DNA from: Lachnospiraceae bacterium
GTDB taxonomy: Bacteria; Bacillota; Clostridia; Lachnospirales; Lachnospiraceae
Direction: 5' to 3'
Assembly (NCBI GenBank): GCA_017427415.1
Contig: JAFRSU010000068.1
Location: forward strand, 1-64,000
DNA: 64,000 bases
The position numbers and the translations under genes are program-made. Below the pieces are notes generated by a model, which saw nothing but the letters and a program-made list of their open reading frames with translations, was not told the DNA's origin and made no database searches. Below, in pieces: positions 17,531-27,065 of the stretch (its first letter is position 1; every line of letters begins with the position of its first letter).

Positions 17531-18451
17531 TTATGGTTCATACTTGCCCCAATCGTCCCCAAAAATCTCTAGGATATTTTCTAAATGCTTCTTTATCTCA
17601 GAATCTGTTTCATCAGTATTACAGGATATGAACCTAATGTATTCTCCCCACCCCGGAATAGCATACAGTATCTGTTTTCCATACTCAAACTCCATATCCT
17701 CAAATGCATACTTTTCATATATGTCCTTAAAATCATTATAAAAATGCGACATTTTGAAGGCATCATGTATACATTTTTGACATTCTTCAAAAGCCTTACG
17801 TCCTATTCCTTTTACCGGTTCATACTCACTAAAATGTTCTTTCAGAAATAAATAAAGACCTTTTACTGTATTTAGCTTCATTTCAGAATCTGTAATATCA
17901 TAAAATCTTTTATCTCCGTTTACATCAATAAAGTATCCCAAATACGAAACCATACTATCTGTTTTTGTCGCATAACACATTATATACATTACCTCTTCTA
18001 CAAGATAGTATCTTTCAAAAGTATATGTCATATCTTCTTTTATAGTATATGTATCTATCCAGGTATTAGCATTCTTATCGGTAGAGGTATTATAGGGATC
18101 AGTCCATTTTATTCTTACTTTTCCCGGTTTTAAGATTTCAAAATACCATGTAACCTCATAAGGTCCTCCCCATAGTCCTCCTTCTTCTTTCCGGTTTTTG
18201 AACGATATTATTCCCTCATCCAACAGTTCAAACTCATGATATCCATTATGTGGTTGAGGTTCGCTAAATGATATTACTATAGCATTTTTTCTTAATTCTG
18301 CTTCTTTCTTAGCTTCGTCTATTAAAGCATCAGTAAACCAATCAATACCAGATCCAACTTCCTCAATATTTTTACGCATCTTAAAAAACCATAAACTGAA
18401 AAGGAAACAAATAACAATAAATATCGCACATGCAATGATTATCTTCTTCAT
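17531..18451 (-). CDS. Membrane-anchored protein with a chagasin-like (I42-type) domain, orphan paralogue of 37967-38362
   Basis: 306 residues from the ATG at 18451, which has GGAG 5 nt before it; an ATG 30 bases upstream is less likely. A membrane helix occupies about 3-24. Residues about 55-150 match the small protein next to the 1521-residue protease-like gene: NGYHEFELLDEGIISF, then YEVTWYFEILKPGKVRIKWT and WIDTYTI. This pattern (a Gly-Tyr turn, a W-x-F strand, a Pro-Gly turn) resembles I42 inhibitors of papain-like cysteine peptidases. The C-terminal half (about 150-306) is not recognised. More AT-rich than leuS and cvfB beside it, suggesting transfer. The inhibitor role is inference. 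Confidence 0.6.
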   Translation of the reverse strand: MKKIIIACAIFIVICFLFSLWFFKMRKNIEEVGSGIDWFTDALIDEAKKEAELRKNAIVISFSEPQPHNGYHEFELLDEGIISFKNRKEEGGLWGGPYEVTWYFEILKPGKVRIKWTDPYNTSTDKNANTWIDTYTIKEDMTYTFERYYLVEEVMYIMCYATKTDSMVSYLGYFIDVNGDKRFYDITDSEMKLNTVKGLYLFLKEHFSEYEPVKGIGRKAFEECQKCIHDAFKMSHFYNDFKDIYEKYAFEDMEFEYGKQILYAIPGWGEYIRFISCNTDETDSEIKKHLENILEIFGDDWGKYEP

Positions 18452-18594
18452 ATTATCTCCGTTACGTATAGGACATATCAAATTAGTGCTATCGAAAAAC
18501 TATCAATTTAAATAATGTTACTTATCTTAATTATCTCAAAAAAAATATTAAAGTCAAGGAAGATCATAATGGTTATAAATATCTTTTTCTTCAT

Positions 18595-18623
18595 TGACAA
18601 AACAATCATTCAACAATATAATG
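18595..18623 (+). promoter_or_regulatory. Consensus sigma-A promoter of cvfB
   Basis: TTGACA (18595-18600), 17 bp, TATAAT (18618-18623), a perfect consensus 37 bases before the ATG at 18660. Confidence 0.85.
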
Positions 18624-18659
18624 ACAGCATAATAATTTACTCATCAGAAAGAAAAAAAC

Positions 18660-19682
18660 ATGACCGGATATAATAACAATCGTAAAAAAACAAATAATGG
18701 AAAACAAGGAAGATTCAGCAGGAAACCATCTGCTGCCCCCCAAAAAACAGAAAAGAAAAACTCTGACCCTGTCAAGGATATAAGAAGCTCTCTTCCTGAT
18801 GCAGCCGAGATCAAGGATCTGCTGGGTACCGTATCCGATTTCAGGATCGTAAAACTTATACCTATAGGTGCTTTTCTGTCTCCTATAGCTCCTACGGGGC
18901 AAAACGAGGAATCTGTGACAGAAAATTTTGAGATACTGCTGCCCAAGAACGAGTTCGCTGACAAGTCGCTCAGACGCGGTGATATCATACAGGCTTTTAC
19001 ATACCTTGACTCAGAAGACAGACCTGTGGCCACATTAAGGACTCCCGCACTCAGTCTGGGCGGCCTCGCTCTCTTAAAATGCAATCAGGCTACCACCTTA
19101 GGTGCATTTCTTGACTGGGGACTTATGAAGGATCTGTTCCTTCCCTTTAACGAGCAGACATATAAAGTAAAAGCCGGCGATGAAGTACTGGTTACCATGT
19201 ATATGGACAAGAGCAGCCGTCTGTGTGCTTCCATGAAAGTATACAAATTGCTTAAAACCGATTCAGCTTACAAGCCCGGTGACCATGTGACAGGTCTTGT
19301 GTACCAGCTCTCCGACAGATTCGGTGCTTATATCGCAGTGGATGATATTTACTCTGCAAGGATACCTGCCAAGGATCTGGTAAAGTCTTTAAGAATCGGT
19401 GAGCGTCCTACCTTAAGAGTATCAAAGGTGCTTCCCGACGGAAAGCTCGAGCTTTCCATGCGTGAGCCCGGATATCTGCAGATAAATGAAGACTGCGAAA
19501 GAATACTTAACGAGCTTAAAGCATCTGAAAAAGGCTTCCTGCCCTACCATGATAAGACAGAAAGCCTGATACTTAAAAATAAGTTTAATATGTCGAAAAA
19601 TTCTTTCAAACGTGCTATCGGCCACCTGTATAAGGAGGGGCTGATTACGATATATTCTAACGGTATTGAACTTAAAGGGTAA
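18660..19682 (+). CDS. cvfB: CvfB/YitL-like S1 RNA-binding protein
   Basis: 340 residues. An N-terminal basic, low-complexity tail of about 35 residues (NNNRKKTNNGKQGRFSRK) precedes S1-like beta barrels. The motifs GAFLDWGLMKDLFLPFNEQ, GDEVLVTMYMDKSSRLCASMKV and GAYIAVDDIYSARIPAKDL are typical of CvfB. The C-terminus is a winged helix (LILKNKFNMSKNSFKRAIGHLYKEGLITI). CvfB proteins bind RNA and affect virulence or stress gene expression in Firmicutes. Longer than the usual ~280-300 residues because of the tail. One of few plus-strand genes here. Confidence 0.88.
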   Translation: MTGYNNNRKKTNNGKQGRFSRKPSAAPQKTEKKNSDPVKDIRSSLPDAAEIKDLLGTVSDFRIVKLIPIGAFLSPIAPTGQNEESVTENFEILLPKNEFADKSLRRGDIIQAFTYLDSEDRPVATLRTPALSLGGLALLKCNQATTLGAFLDWGLMKDLFLPFNEQTYKVKAGDEVLVTMYMDKSSRLCASMKVYKLLKTDSAYKPGDHVTGLVYQLSDRFGAYIAVDDIYSARIPAKDLVKSLRIGERPTLRVSKVLPDGKLELSMREPGYLQINEDCERILNELKASEKGFLPYHDKTESLILKNKFNMSKNSFKRAIGHLYKEGLITIYSNGIELKG

Positions 19683-19738
19683 CACCTCATCCGTCGCCTT
19701 CGGCGCCACCTTCCCCTCCAAAGGGGAAGGCTTTTTTT
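19683..19738 (+). repeat. CTTCG-loop hairpin repeat after cvfB, probably its terminator
   Basis: A copy of family A: CACCTCATC lead, hairpin with CTTCG loop (arms CGC/GCG), then CCTTCCCC...GGGGAAGG and a run of seven T, so it can terminate cvfB. Confidence 0.75.
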
Positions 19739-19774
19739 ATTTTGCTCAATCAGAAAATCATCCCACTGATTGGT

Positions 19775-22687
19775 TTAAAGCATACTCTTCAAGAACTCGC
19801 CTGTAAAGGACTTCTTGTTCTTTGCTATCTGTTCCGGAGTGCCTTCGGCTACGACCGTACCGCCCCTGGCTCCGCCTTCGGGGCCGATGTCTATGATGTA
19901 GTCAGCACACTTTATCACGTCCAGGTTATGCTCGATGACTACCACGGTATTGCCGCTGTCGGTAAGTCTCTGTAAGATGTCTATCAGCTTCTTTACATCA
20001 TCAAAGTGGAGACCGGTAGTCGGCTCATCTAAGATATAGATGGTCCTGCCGGTGCTTCTCTTGCTAAGCTCTGTCGCAAGCTTTACACGCTGTGCCTCAC
20101 CGCCCGAAAGGGATGTAGAAGGATGCCCAAGCTTTAAGTAGCCCAGCCCCACTTCATTCAACGTTTCTATCTTACGCCTGATGGAAGGTACGTTCTCAAA
20201 GAATGTGACCGCCTCTTCTATAGGCATATCCAGCACTTCGTATATATTCTTTCCTCTGTATCTAACATCAAGAGTATCCCTGTTGTAACGCTTTCCCTGG
20301 CATACCTCACAAGGTACATATATATCGGGCAGGAAGTTCATCTCTATCTTTATGATACCGTCTCCACTGCAGGCCTCACATCTGCCTCCCTTTACGTTAA
20401 AACTGAAGCGGCCTTTTGTGTAGCCCTTGGTCTTTGCATCAACTGTGGATGCAAAAAGATCACGGATAAGATCAAATGCACCGGTATATGTAGCAGGGTT
20501 TGATCTCGGTGTTTTTCCTATGGGTGACTGGTCGATATCGATGACTTTATCGAGCTTATCCATACCCAGGATATCATCATGTTTTCCCGGGATAATGGTA
20601 CGAGCACGGTTCAAGTCTTTTGCAAGCCTCTTATACAATATCTCTGTAATGAGCGAGCTTTTTCCTGAGCCCGATACTCCCGTGATACATGTAAATACTC
20701 CGAGCGGGATCTTCACATCTATGTTTTTAAGATTGTTTTCTCTTGCACCTTTTACGGTAAGATAGTCCGCAGGTTTTCTCCTTTTTTTAGGCACCGGTAT
20801 GCTTAATTTTCCGCTAAGATACTGTCCGGTGATAGAGTTGGGATTCTTTGATATCTCCTCCGCAGTACCGATGGCTACTACCTCGCCGCCGTTTGAGCCC
20901 GCTCCCGGACCTATGTCTATGATACAGTCGGCGGCCCTCATGGTGTCTTCGTCATGCTCAACCACAATAAGGGAGTTGCCCAGGTCCTTGAGATCCTTAA
21001 GTGCTTTGATGAGTTTTCCGTTATCCCTCTGATGCAGTCCTATACTCGGTTCATCCAATATATAAGCTACTCCTACAAGACCCGAGCCTATCTGTGTGGC
21101 CAGCCTTATACGCTGTGCCTCGCCTCCTGAAAGAGATGCCGTGGCTCTGGAAAGTGTAAGGTAATCAAGACCTACCTCGATCAAAAATCCGATACGGGCA
21201 TTTATCTCTTTTAAGATAAGTCCTCCTATCTTCTTCTGCATCTCGGTGAGTTCTAAGGACTTCATGAACTTTGAGAGCTCCACTATCGACAGGTCGGTAA
21301 CCTCAGATATATTCTTATCCCCCACCGTAACAGCTAAGGCTTCTTTCTTCAGTCTCTTACCCTTACATGTGGCACAGGGGATGATCTGCATGTACTGCTC
21401 GTATTCCTGTTTGGTGCTTTCAGCCGCCTCACGGTATCTGCGCTTAATATTGCCCATGATGCCGTCAAAAGCGGTATCAAACGTGCCCTCGCTGTGGGCA
21501 CCTTTATAATATATGTTGAGCCTTCTTCCCTCGGTCCCGTACAGGATGAGGTTTCTCTCACGCTCTGAGAGCTGATTGAAGGGCTTTTTAAGATTGATCT
21601 TATACTCCTTAGCCATAGCATCAAGTATGATGCGCCCGTAAGAGCCCGTATCAGGCAGGGATTTCCATCCCGGTACGGTGATGGCATCCTTTTCTATGAT
21701 GCTCATGTTCTGATCGGGTATGATAAGATCCAGGCTAAACTCCTGGCGTGAACCTAAACCCGCGCAGTCAGGACATGCACCAAACGGGTTATTGAACGAG
21801 AAAGTACGGGGCTCGAACTCCTCTATACTTATACCGCAGTCGGGACAGGAGAAGTTCTGGCTTAATGTTATCTCTGTCGGAAGTGCCTCTGCTGTCTTTC
21901 CCGACTTCGATGACTTTTCTCCGTCGGATGAAGCAGTGTCACTGCCTGCAGGACTTCCGACTATCTCGCATACAGTAAGCCCTCCTCCAAGCTTAAGACT
22001 GCTCTCGAGTGAGTCTGAAAGTCTCTTTTCTATACCTTCCTTAACCACAAGTCTGTCTATAATGACAGATATATTGTGTTTGATATTTTTGTCGAGCTTG
22101 ATATCCTCGCTTAAGTCATACATATGACCATCCACGGATACACGCACGTAGCCGCTTCGTCTGGCCTGATCGAACACCTTTGTGTGCTCACCTTTTCGGC
22201 CGCGTACCACGGGAGATAAGAGCTGTATCCTGGTGCTTACAGGCAGTGCCATGATCTCGTCCACCATCTGGTCTATGGTCTGTCTCTTGATCTCTTTTCC
22301 GCAGTTCGGACAATGAGGTATGCCTATCCTTGCATAAAGCAGACGGAAGTAATCATAGATTTCCGTGACTGTACCTACGGTCGAACGGGGGTTATGGTTG
22401 GTTGACTTCTGGTCTATGGATATGGCAGGAGGAAGCCCTTCTATGGACTCCACATCGGGCTTTTCCATCATGCCCAAGAACTGTCTTGCATAAGAAGAGA
22501 GGGACTCCATGTACCTTCTCTGTCCCTCCGCATATATGGTATCAAAGGCTAGAGATGACTTTCCCGATCCCGACAGTCCGGTGAGTACCACGAAGCTGTC
22601 ACGCGGGATATCCACGCTTAGATTTTTCAGGTTGTTCTCCTTTGCACCTCTGATCTTTATGTAGTTTTTTACCATGTCGTTTTTCAT
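19775..22687 (-). CDS. uvrA: UvrA, excinuclease ABC subunit A
   Basis: 970 residues from the ATG at 22687 (AGGA 11 nt before); two nearby ATGs are also possible. Two ABC ATPase modules ([16 protein letters not shown] near the N-terminus and [15 protein letters not shown] later, each with an LSGGEAQR signature) flank zinc sites CPNCGKEI and CEACSGDG...CEVCQGKRY. UvrA scans DNA for bulky lesions and loads UvrB. A serine-rich insert of about 25 residues (near 265-290) precedes the [14 protein letters not shown] zinc site. It follows uvrB on the same strand, with a repeat between. Confidence 0.95.
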   Translation of the reverse strand: MKNDMVKNYIKIRGAKENNLKNLSVDIPRDSFVVLTGLSGSGKSSLAFDTIYAEGQRRYMESLSSYARQFLGMMEKPDVESIEGLPPAISIDQKSTNHNPRSTVGTVTEIYDYFRLLYARIGIPHCPNCGKEIKRQTIDQMVDEIMALPVSTRIQLLSPVVRGRKGEHTKVFDQARRSGYVRVSVDGHMYDLSEDIKLDKNIKHNISVIIDRLVVKEGIEKRLSDSLESSLKLGGGLTVCEIVGSPAGSDTASSDGEKSSKSGKTAEALPTEITLSQNFSCPDCGISIEEFEPRTFSFNNPFGACPDCAGLGSRQEFSLDLIIPDQNMSIIEKDAITVPGWKSLPDTGSYGRIILDAMAKEYKINLKKPFNQLSERERNLILYGTEGRRLNIYYKGAHSEGTFDTAFDGIMGNIKRRYREAAESTKQEYEQYMQIIPCATCKGKRLKKEALAVTVGDKNISEVTDLSIVELSKFMKSLELTEMQKKIGGLILKEINARIGFLIEVGLDYLTLSRATASLSGGEAQRIRLATQIGSGLVGVAYILDEPSIGLHQRDNGKLIKALKDLKDLGNSLIVVEHDEDTMRAADCIIDIGPGAGSNGGEVVAIGTAEEISKNPNSITGQYLSGKLSIPVPKKRRKPADYLTVKGARENNLKNIDVKIPLGVFTCITGVSGSGKSSLITEILYKRLAKDLNRARTIIPGKHDDILGMDKLDKVIDIDQSPIGKTPRSNPATYTGAFDLIRDLFASTVDAKTKGYTKGRFSFNVKGGRCEACSGDGIIKIEMNFLPDIYVPCEVCQGKRYNRDTLDVRYRGKNIYEVLDMPIEEAVTFFENVPSIRRKIETLNEVGLGYLKLGHPSTSLSGGEAQRVKLATELSKRSTGRTIYILDEPTTGLHFDDVKKLIDILQRLTDSGNTVVVIEHNLDVIKCADYIIDIGPEGGARGGTVVAEGTPEQIAKNKKSFTGEFLKSML

Positions 22688-22738
22688 TTTTAATGTTTTC
22701 CTGTTTCTGGTTTTATTTCTCAGTACTAGTGTCTCTGA

Positions 22739-22830
22739 CACCTCATCAGTCAGCTACGAAGGTCACAAGGTTCCGTCAGCTTCGCTGACACCTTATGACA
22801 TATGACAGCTTCCCTTCGCCAGGGAGGGCA
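22739..22830. repeat. Diverged hairpin repeat between uvrB and uvrA
   Basis: A rearranged family A copy: a CACCTCATCAGTCAG start, a broken middle, then an intact GTCAG-CTTCG-CTGAC hairpin and a degenerate CTTCCC...GGGAGGG arm. Confidence 0.65.
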
Positions 22831-22833
22831 TCA

Positions 22834-24852
22834 TCATTTTTCGGCGAGTTTACGGCGGATCTCCATCATCTTATCCCTAAGTTCTGCTGCCTTCTCAAAC
22901 TCGAGCTCGGCTGCTGCCTTCTGCATCTCCTTCATCAGCTTGTCGGCTGCTGCCTCAAGCTCCTGTATGCTCATGGACTCGGGTTCTTTCTTTATGCCGT
23001 AGTAATCCTTGTCCACCTTCTTGGAGATACTGATGAGCTCTCTTACCTTCTTTACTATGGTCTTGGGAGTGATACCGTTTTTATCGTTGTATTCCTGCTG
23101 GATCTTTCTTCTTCTGTTAGTCTCATCGATCGCATTTTTCATGGAATCGGTCATGGTATCGGCATACATCACCACATGTCCGTGCTCGTTACGCGCGGCA
23201 CGTCCTATGGTCTGTATAAGTGATACCTCAGAACGTAAGAAACCTTCCTTATCTGCATCCAGTATGGCCACAAGGCTTACCTCGGGGATATCGAGACCTT
23301 CACGCAGCAGGTTGATACCTACAAGCACATCAAACACATCCATACGCATGTCACGGATGATCTTGGAACGTTCCAAGGTATCCACGTCCGAGTGCAGGTA
23401 TTTTACCCTGATACCGGCCTGTCTTAAGTATTCGGTCAGTTCTTCCGCCATACGCTTTGTAAGCGTGGTCACGAGCACCTTTCCGGCTATCGGCTTTTCT
23501 CCGGTCTCATCAGGGGTCTGCCCCTTCTTTATCTCTTTTCTGATCTCGGAGATAAGGTCATCTATCTGTCCTAAAGCAGGCCGTACATCCACTTCCGGAT
23601 CCAGAAGCCCGGTAGGTCTGATCACCTGCTCGGTACGCATGAGTTCATGCTCTGCCTCATATTGTCCGGGAGTAGCCGATACAAACATTACCTGGTCAAG
23701 TCTGTCCTCAAATTCATCAAACTTTAAAGGTCTGTTGTCAAGTGCCGAGGGAAGTCTGAAGCCGTAATCCACCAGCACCTGTTTTCTGGCTCTGTCACCG
23801 TTGAACATACCTCTGAACTGCGGTATGGTCATATGGGACTCGTCAACTATCATAAGATAGTCGTCACCGAAATGCTCTAAAAGAGTATGCGGAGTAGCTC
23901 CTGCAGGAAGCCCCGCAAGGTGCCTCGAATAATTCTCTATACCTGAACAGATGCCCGTTTCACGCAGCATCTCTATGTCAAAATTGGTCCGTTCGCTGAT
24001 CCTTTGAGCCTCTATGAGTTTTTCGCGGTCTTTAAAGTATTTTACTCTTTCTTCAAGCTCTGCTTCTATGTTGGTGATAGCTTTTTTCATCCTGTCTTCA
24101 GGAACAACGTAGTGAGAAGCAGGGAACAGCATCACATGCTCCAAAACAGCCTTAACCTTACCCGTAAGTGCCTCTGTCTGGGATATCCTCTCCACTTCAT
24201 CGCCGAAAAACTCGATACGGTATGCGTATTCATCCGAAGCTATGGGATATACCTCCACTACGTCTCCCTTTACACGGAAAGTACCGCGGTGGAAATCTAT
24301 CTCATCCCTTATATACTGCATATCCACGAGACGTCTTATCATTTCATCCCTGTCTACAGTCATACCGGGGCGTAAGGACAACGTCATCTCGGTATAGTCC
24401 TCCTGGGCAGCTATACCGTATATGCAGGATACGCTCGCTACGATTATAACATCCCGCCTCTCTGCAAGTGCCGCAGTAGCCGAATGGCGCAAGCGGTCTA
24501 TCTCGTCATTTATCGCAGAATCCTTTTCTATATATGTATCCGTCGAAGGCACATAAGCCTCAGGCTGATAATAATCATAATATGATACAAAATACTCTAC
24601 CGCGTTCTCCGGGAAAAACTCCTTAAACTCCCCGTATAGCTGCGCGGCAAGTGTCTTATTGTGTGCTATGACTATAGTAGGTTTATTGAGCGCCGCTATG
24701 ACATTCGCCATGGTAAATGTCTTACCGGAACCGGTGACACCGAGCAGCGTCTCGAACTGGTTTCCGGCCTTAAAACCATCCACCAGCTCTTTTATAGCTT
24801 CGGGCTGATCGCCCGTAGGCTTAAAATCACTATGTAATACAAAATGGTCCAT
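22834..24852 (-). CDS. uvrB: UvrB, excinuclease ABC subunit B
   Basis: 672 residues from the ATG at 24852, with AGGAAA 8 nt upstream. Walker A is [17 protein letters not shown]. The beta-hairpin region is [12 protein letters not shown], followed by the Walker B-like IVDESHMT and the helicase motifs [29 protein letters not shown] domain ([21 protein letters not shown]) closes the protein and contacts UvrC. Damage verification step of nucleotide excision repair, cotranscribed with uvrA. Confidence 0.95.
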   Translation of the reverse strand: MDHFVLHSDFKPTGDQPEAIKELVDGFKAGNQFETLLGVTGSGKTFTMANVIAALNKPTIVIAHNKTLAAQLYGEFKEFFPENAVEYFVSYYDYYQPEAYVPSTDTYIEKDSAINDEIDRLRHSATAALAERRDVIIVASVSCIYGIAAQEDYTEMTLSLRPGMTVDRDEMIRRLVDMQYIRDEIDFHRGTFRVKGDVVEVYPIASDEYAYRIEFFGDEVERISQTEALTGKVKAVLEHVMLFPASHYVVPEDRMKKAITNIEAELEERVKYFKDREKLIEAQRISERTNFDIEMLRETGICSGIENYSRHLAGLPAGATPHTLLEHFGDDYLMIVDESHMTIPQFRGMFNGDRARKQVLVDYGFRLPSALDNRPLKFDEFEDRLDQVMFVSATPGQYEAEHELMRTEQVIRPTGLLDPEVDVRPALGQIDDLISEIRKEIKKGQTPDETGEKPIAGKVLVTTLTKRMAEELTEYLRQAGIRVKYLHSDVDTLERSKIIRDMRMDVFDVLVGINLLREGLDIPEVSLVAILDADKEGFLRSEVSLIQTIGRAARNEHGHVVMYADTMTDSMKNAIDETNRRRKIQQEYNDKNGITPKTIVKKVRELISISKKVDKDYYGIKKEPESMSIQELEAAADKLMKEMQKAAAELEFEKAAELRDKMMEIRRKLAEK

Positions 24853-24930
24853 AATCTGTTTCCTATAAGTTCCTTCGCATAAGTTAAGGATGACAATATA
24901 TCGTAAGTATATCGATTCCGCCGGCATTCA

Positions 24931-24976
24931 AGAAAGAAAAGCGGAGAAAAATGCGCATTTACATTCCACCGCTTTT
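24931..24976 (-). terminator. Hairpin after the cheW-like gene
   Basis: AAAAGCGG and CCGCTTTT arms (24937-24944, 24969-24976) followed on the minus strand by a T/C-rich tract, 39 bases beyond the cheW-like stop. Confidence 0.6.
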
Positions 24977-25014
24977 TAGTTACATATTACATCGCTTTGG
25001 CTTATCTTACATCA

Positions 25015-25635
25015 TTATGATATGCCATCGTTTTTCCCTGCAGTATTTTCCGGCTCTGCTTCAGTACCGGCTCCTTCTGCCACAGTGGCTGCTTCTTCCT
25101 CCTTACGCTTTGCTTCCTCTTCAGCCTTACGCTTAGCTTCTTCCTCTTCCTTGCGGCGTCTTTCAGCTTCCTCAGCCTCATAGATGACCTTTATGCCGGC
25201 CTTTACATTTTGGGCCTCATCACGTGAAAGAAGGCGGTTATGGTCTACAACCAAAAGCAGCCTTCCATGATGGCAGCAGGCTCCCACCATATACGCAGTT
25301 TTACCCGAGTTGACCACTATGGGGATACGCTGGAACTCTCCGTCGGCAAGTACATCTATCTCGACTACTTTATCCACACGGTATGCCACAGTCCCGATAA
25401 ATGTACTCATATATATCAGCTGGCTGTACTTCGGCTGCTCGCTTTTATCTGTCCCGAAAAGACTGCGCAGTCTGACTATGGGCACCCATTCTCCCCTGAA
25501 CTTTATGAGTCCTTCCACGAAGTCGGGTGCACCGCCAAGCAGCATTTGGGGAACTCCGTTTTCTATACTCCGGACACTTGCACTGTCAAGGCCGTAATAT
25601 TGTCCGTCGATGTCACAGATGACTTGTTTGTTCAT
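25015..25635 (-). CDS. CheW-like chemotaxis coupling protein with a charged tail
   Basis: 206 residues. Residues 1-140 are a CheW domain (VICDIDGQYYGLDSASVRSIE, then GLIKFRGEWVPIVRLRSLFG, the usual GxixlRGxxxPvvdLr core). Residues about 150-206 are an unusual tail of Glu/Lys/Arg heptads (ERRRKEEEEAKRKAEEEAKR) ending in an acidic stretch, probably a coiled coil or solubility spacer. CheW links chemoreceptors to the CheA kinase. No cheA is nearby; the cheY-like gene and flagellar genes are in the same window. Possibly a dedicated CheW for one receptor class. Confidence 0.85.
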   Translation of the reverse strand: MNKQVICDIDGQYYGLDSASVRSIENGVPQMLLGGAPDFVEGLIKFRGEWVPIVRLRSLFGTDKSEQPKYSQLIYMSTFIGTVAYRVDKVVEIDVLADGEFQRIPIVVNSGKTAYMVGACCHHGRLLLVVDHNRLLSRDEAQNVKAGIKVIYEAEEAERRRKEEEEAKRKAEEEAKRKEEEAATVAEGAGTEAEPENTAGKNDGIS

Positions 25636-25640
25636 AATAT

Positions 25641-25687
25641 CACCTCATCAGTCAGCTTCGCTGACAGCTTCCCCTCAAGGGGAAGCC
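25641..25687. repeat. CTTCG-loop hairpin repeat (family A) between prfB and the cheW-like gene
   Basis: CACCTCATCA lead, GTCAG-CTTCG-CTGAC hairpin, then GCTTCCCC-TCAA-GGGGAAGC. Confidence 0.85.
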
Positions 25688-25724
25688 TTGGATGTGTCAC
25701 AAAAGACAGTGTTTTAATACTTTA

Positions 25725-26864
25725 TTACTCGGTCAGGTCTCCGCCCTTGTAAGGAGGACAGCCCTGTTTAAGCCACTTTAAGTATCCGTTGATAAAAAGA
25801 TCTATGCCTCCGTTAAGTACCGCATCCGCATTGGCGGTGCTGACTCCGGTACGAAGGTCCTTTATCATCTTGTAAGGCTGCAGGAAATAAGAACGTATCT
25901 GGCTGCCGAAGTTGTTATCCTTTATCTCGCCACGGATATCGGCTGTTTTATCAAGGTTTTCCTGCTGCTTTAAGATAAGGAGCTTTGACTTTAGTATCTG
26001 CATAGCCTTATCCTTGTTCTGATACTGTGAACGCTCATTCTGGCAGGATACTACGATACCTGTCGGGAAGTGGGTGATACGGATAGCGGATGAGGTCTTA
26101 TTTACCTTCTGTCCGCCGGCACCCGATGAACGGAATACATCTATACGGATGTCGTCATCAGGGATATCGATATCAAGATCTTCCTCTATGTCGGGCATGA
26201 CATCACATGATACGAAGGATGTCTGCCTTTTTGCCTGGGCATTAAATGGAGATATACGTACAAGTCTGTGTACGCCGTGCTCCGACTTTAAATGTCCGTA
26301 GGCATTCATACCGTTTATCTGCATGGTTACCGACTTATATCCTGCTTCATCACCCTCTAAGAAGTCGAGCAGTTCCAGTGAAAATCCTTTTGACTGCGCC
26401 CACATGGAATACATACGGTATAACATGCTGCACCAATCGCAGGCTTCTGTTCCGCCTGCACCTGCATGAAGGGTAACTATCGCGTTATTTTTATCAAACT
26501 CTCCGTCCAGAAGTGTAGCAAGCCTTACTTCTTCAAAGTTGTTGGTGAATCTTTCGAACTCAGCCTGTACCTCTTCTACCATGGATTCGTCGTTTTCTTC
26601 GTTTACCATCTCGATAAGATCGTAGAGGTCATTGTACTGTGCCTCTAAGTCCTTATACTCCTGGATGGTATCCTTAAGGTTTTTAAGCTCCTTCATATAG
26701 TTCTGGGCTTTTGCCGCATCATTCCAGAAGCCTTCTTCCTCCATGATGCCTTCTATTTCCTCAACCCTGAAGCCTTTTTTCTCAAGGTCAAGGGATTCGC
26801 CTACTTCCTTTAAGGGAGCTGCGTATTGATTTAATTCGTATTTTATCTGATCTAATGCTACCAT
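25725..26864 (-). CDS. prfB: Peptide chain release factor 2, without programmed frameshift
   Basis: 379 residues in one continuous frame. The anticodon-like tripeptide SPF (VRISPFNAQAK) marks RF2 (UGA/UAA specific), and the GGQ motif is SSGAGGQKVNKTSSA. In many bacteria codon 26 is an in-frame UGA within CTTTGAC, read by +1 slippage. Here codons 25-26 are CTT GAC, one T fewer, so the protein is made without slippage and cannot autoregulate that way. It follows secA on the same strand, with repeats between. Confidence 0.95.
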   Translation of the reverse strand: MVALDQIKYELNQYAAPLKEVGESLDLEKKGFRVEEIEGIMEEEGFWNDAAKAQNYMKELKNLKDTIQEYKDLEAQYNDLYDLIEMVNEENDESMVEEVQAEFERFTNNFEEVRLATLLDGEFDKNNAIVTLHAGAGGTEACDWCSMLYRMYSMWAQSKGFSLELLDFLEGDEAGYKSVTMQINGMNAYGHLKSEHGVHRLVRISPFNAQAKRQTSFVSCDVMPDIEEDLDIDIPDDDIRIDVFRSSGAGGQKVNKTSSAIRITHFPTGIVVSCQNERSQYQNKDKAMQILKSKLLILKQQENLDKTADIRGEIKDNNFGSQIRSYFLQPYKMIKDLRTGVSTANADAVLNGGIDLFINGYLKWLKQGCPPYKGGDLTE

Positions 26865-26940
26865 GTTTTCCTCGAAATATTATCTTTTGATCCTTCGCTT
26901 CGCTCAGGATGACATTTTTGGTTTTTCTATCATAGAGTTT

Positions 26941-27003
26941 TTTCAATCAAAGAACCGTTCCGATGATTGAAAATGTGACAATGGAGCCGTTCCTCTGTCA
27001 TAA
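26941..27003. repeat. Two hairpins with GAACCGTTCC-type loops (family B)
   Basis: First: TTTCAATCA / TGATTGAAA arms around AAGAACCGTTCCGA (26941-26972). Second: TGACA / TGTCA arms around a loop with GAGCCGTTCC (about 26976-27000). The loops resemble each other while the arms are unrelated. Confidence 0.75.
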
Positions 27004-27010
27004 TGATCGA

Positions 27011-27055
27011 CACCTCATCCGGCACTTCGTGCCACCTTCCCCTCAAGGGGAAGGC
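27011..27055. repeat. CTTCG-loop hairpin repeat (family A) after secA
   Basis: CACCTCATCC lead, GGCA-CTTCG-TGCC hairpin, then CCTTCCCC-TCAA-GGGGAAGG, ending 11 bases before the secA stop region. Confidence 0.85.
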
Positions 27056-27065
27056 TTAGATGATG

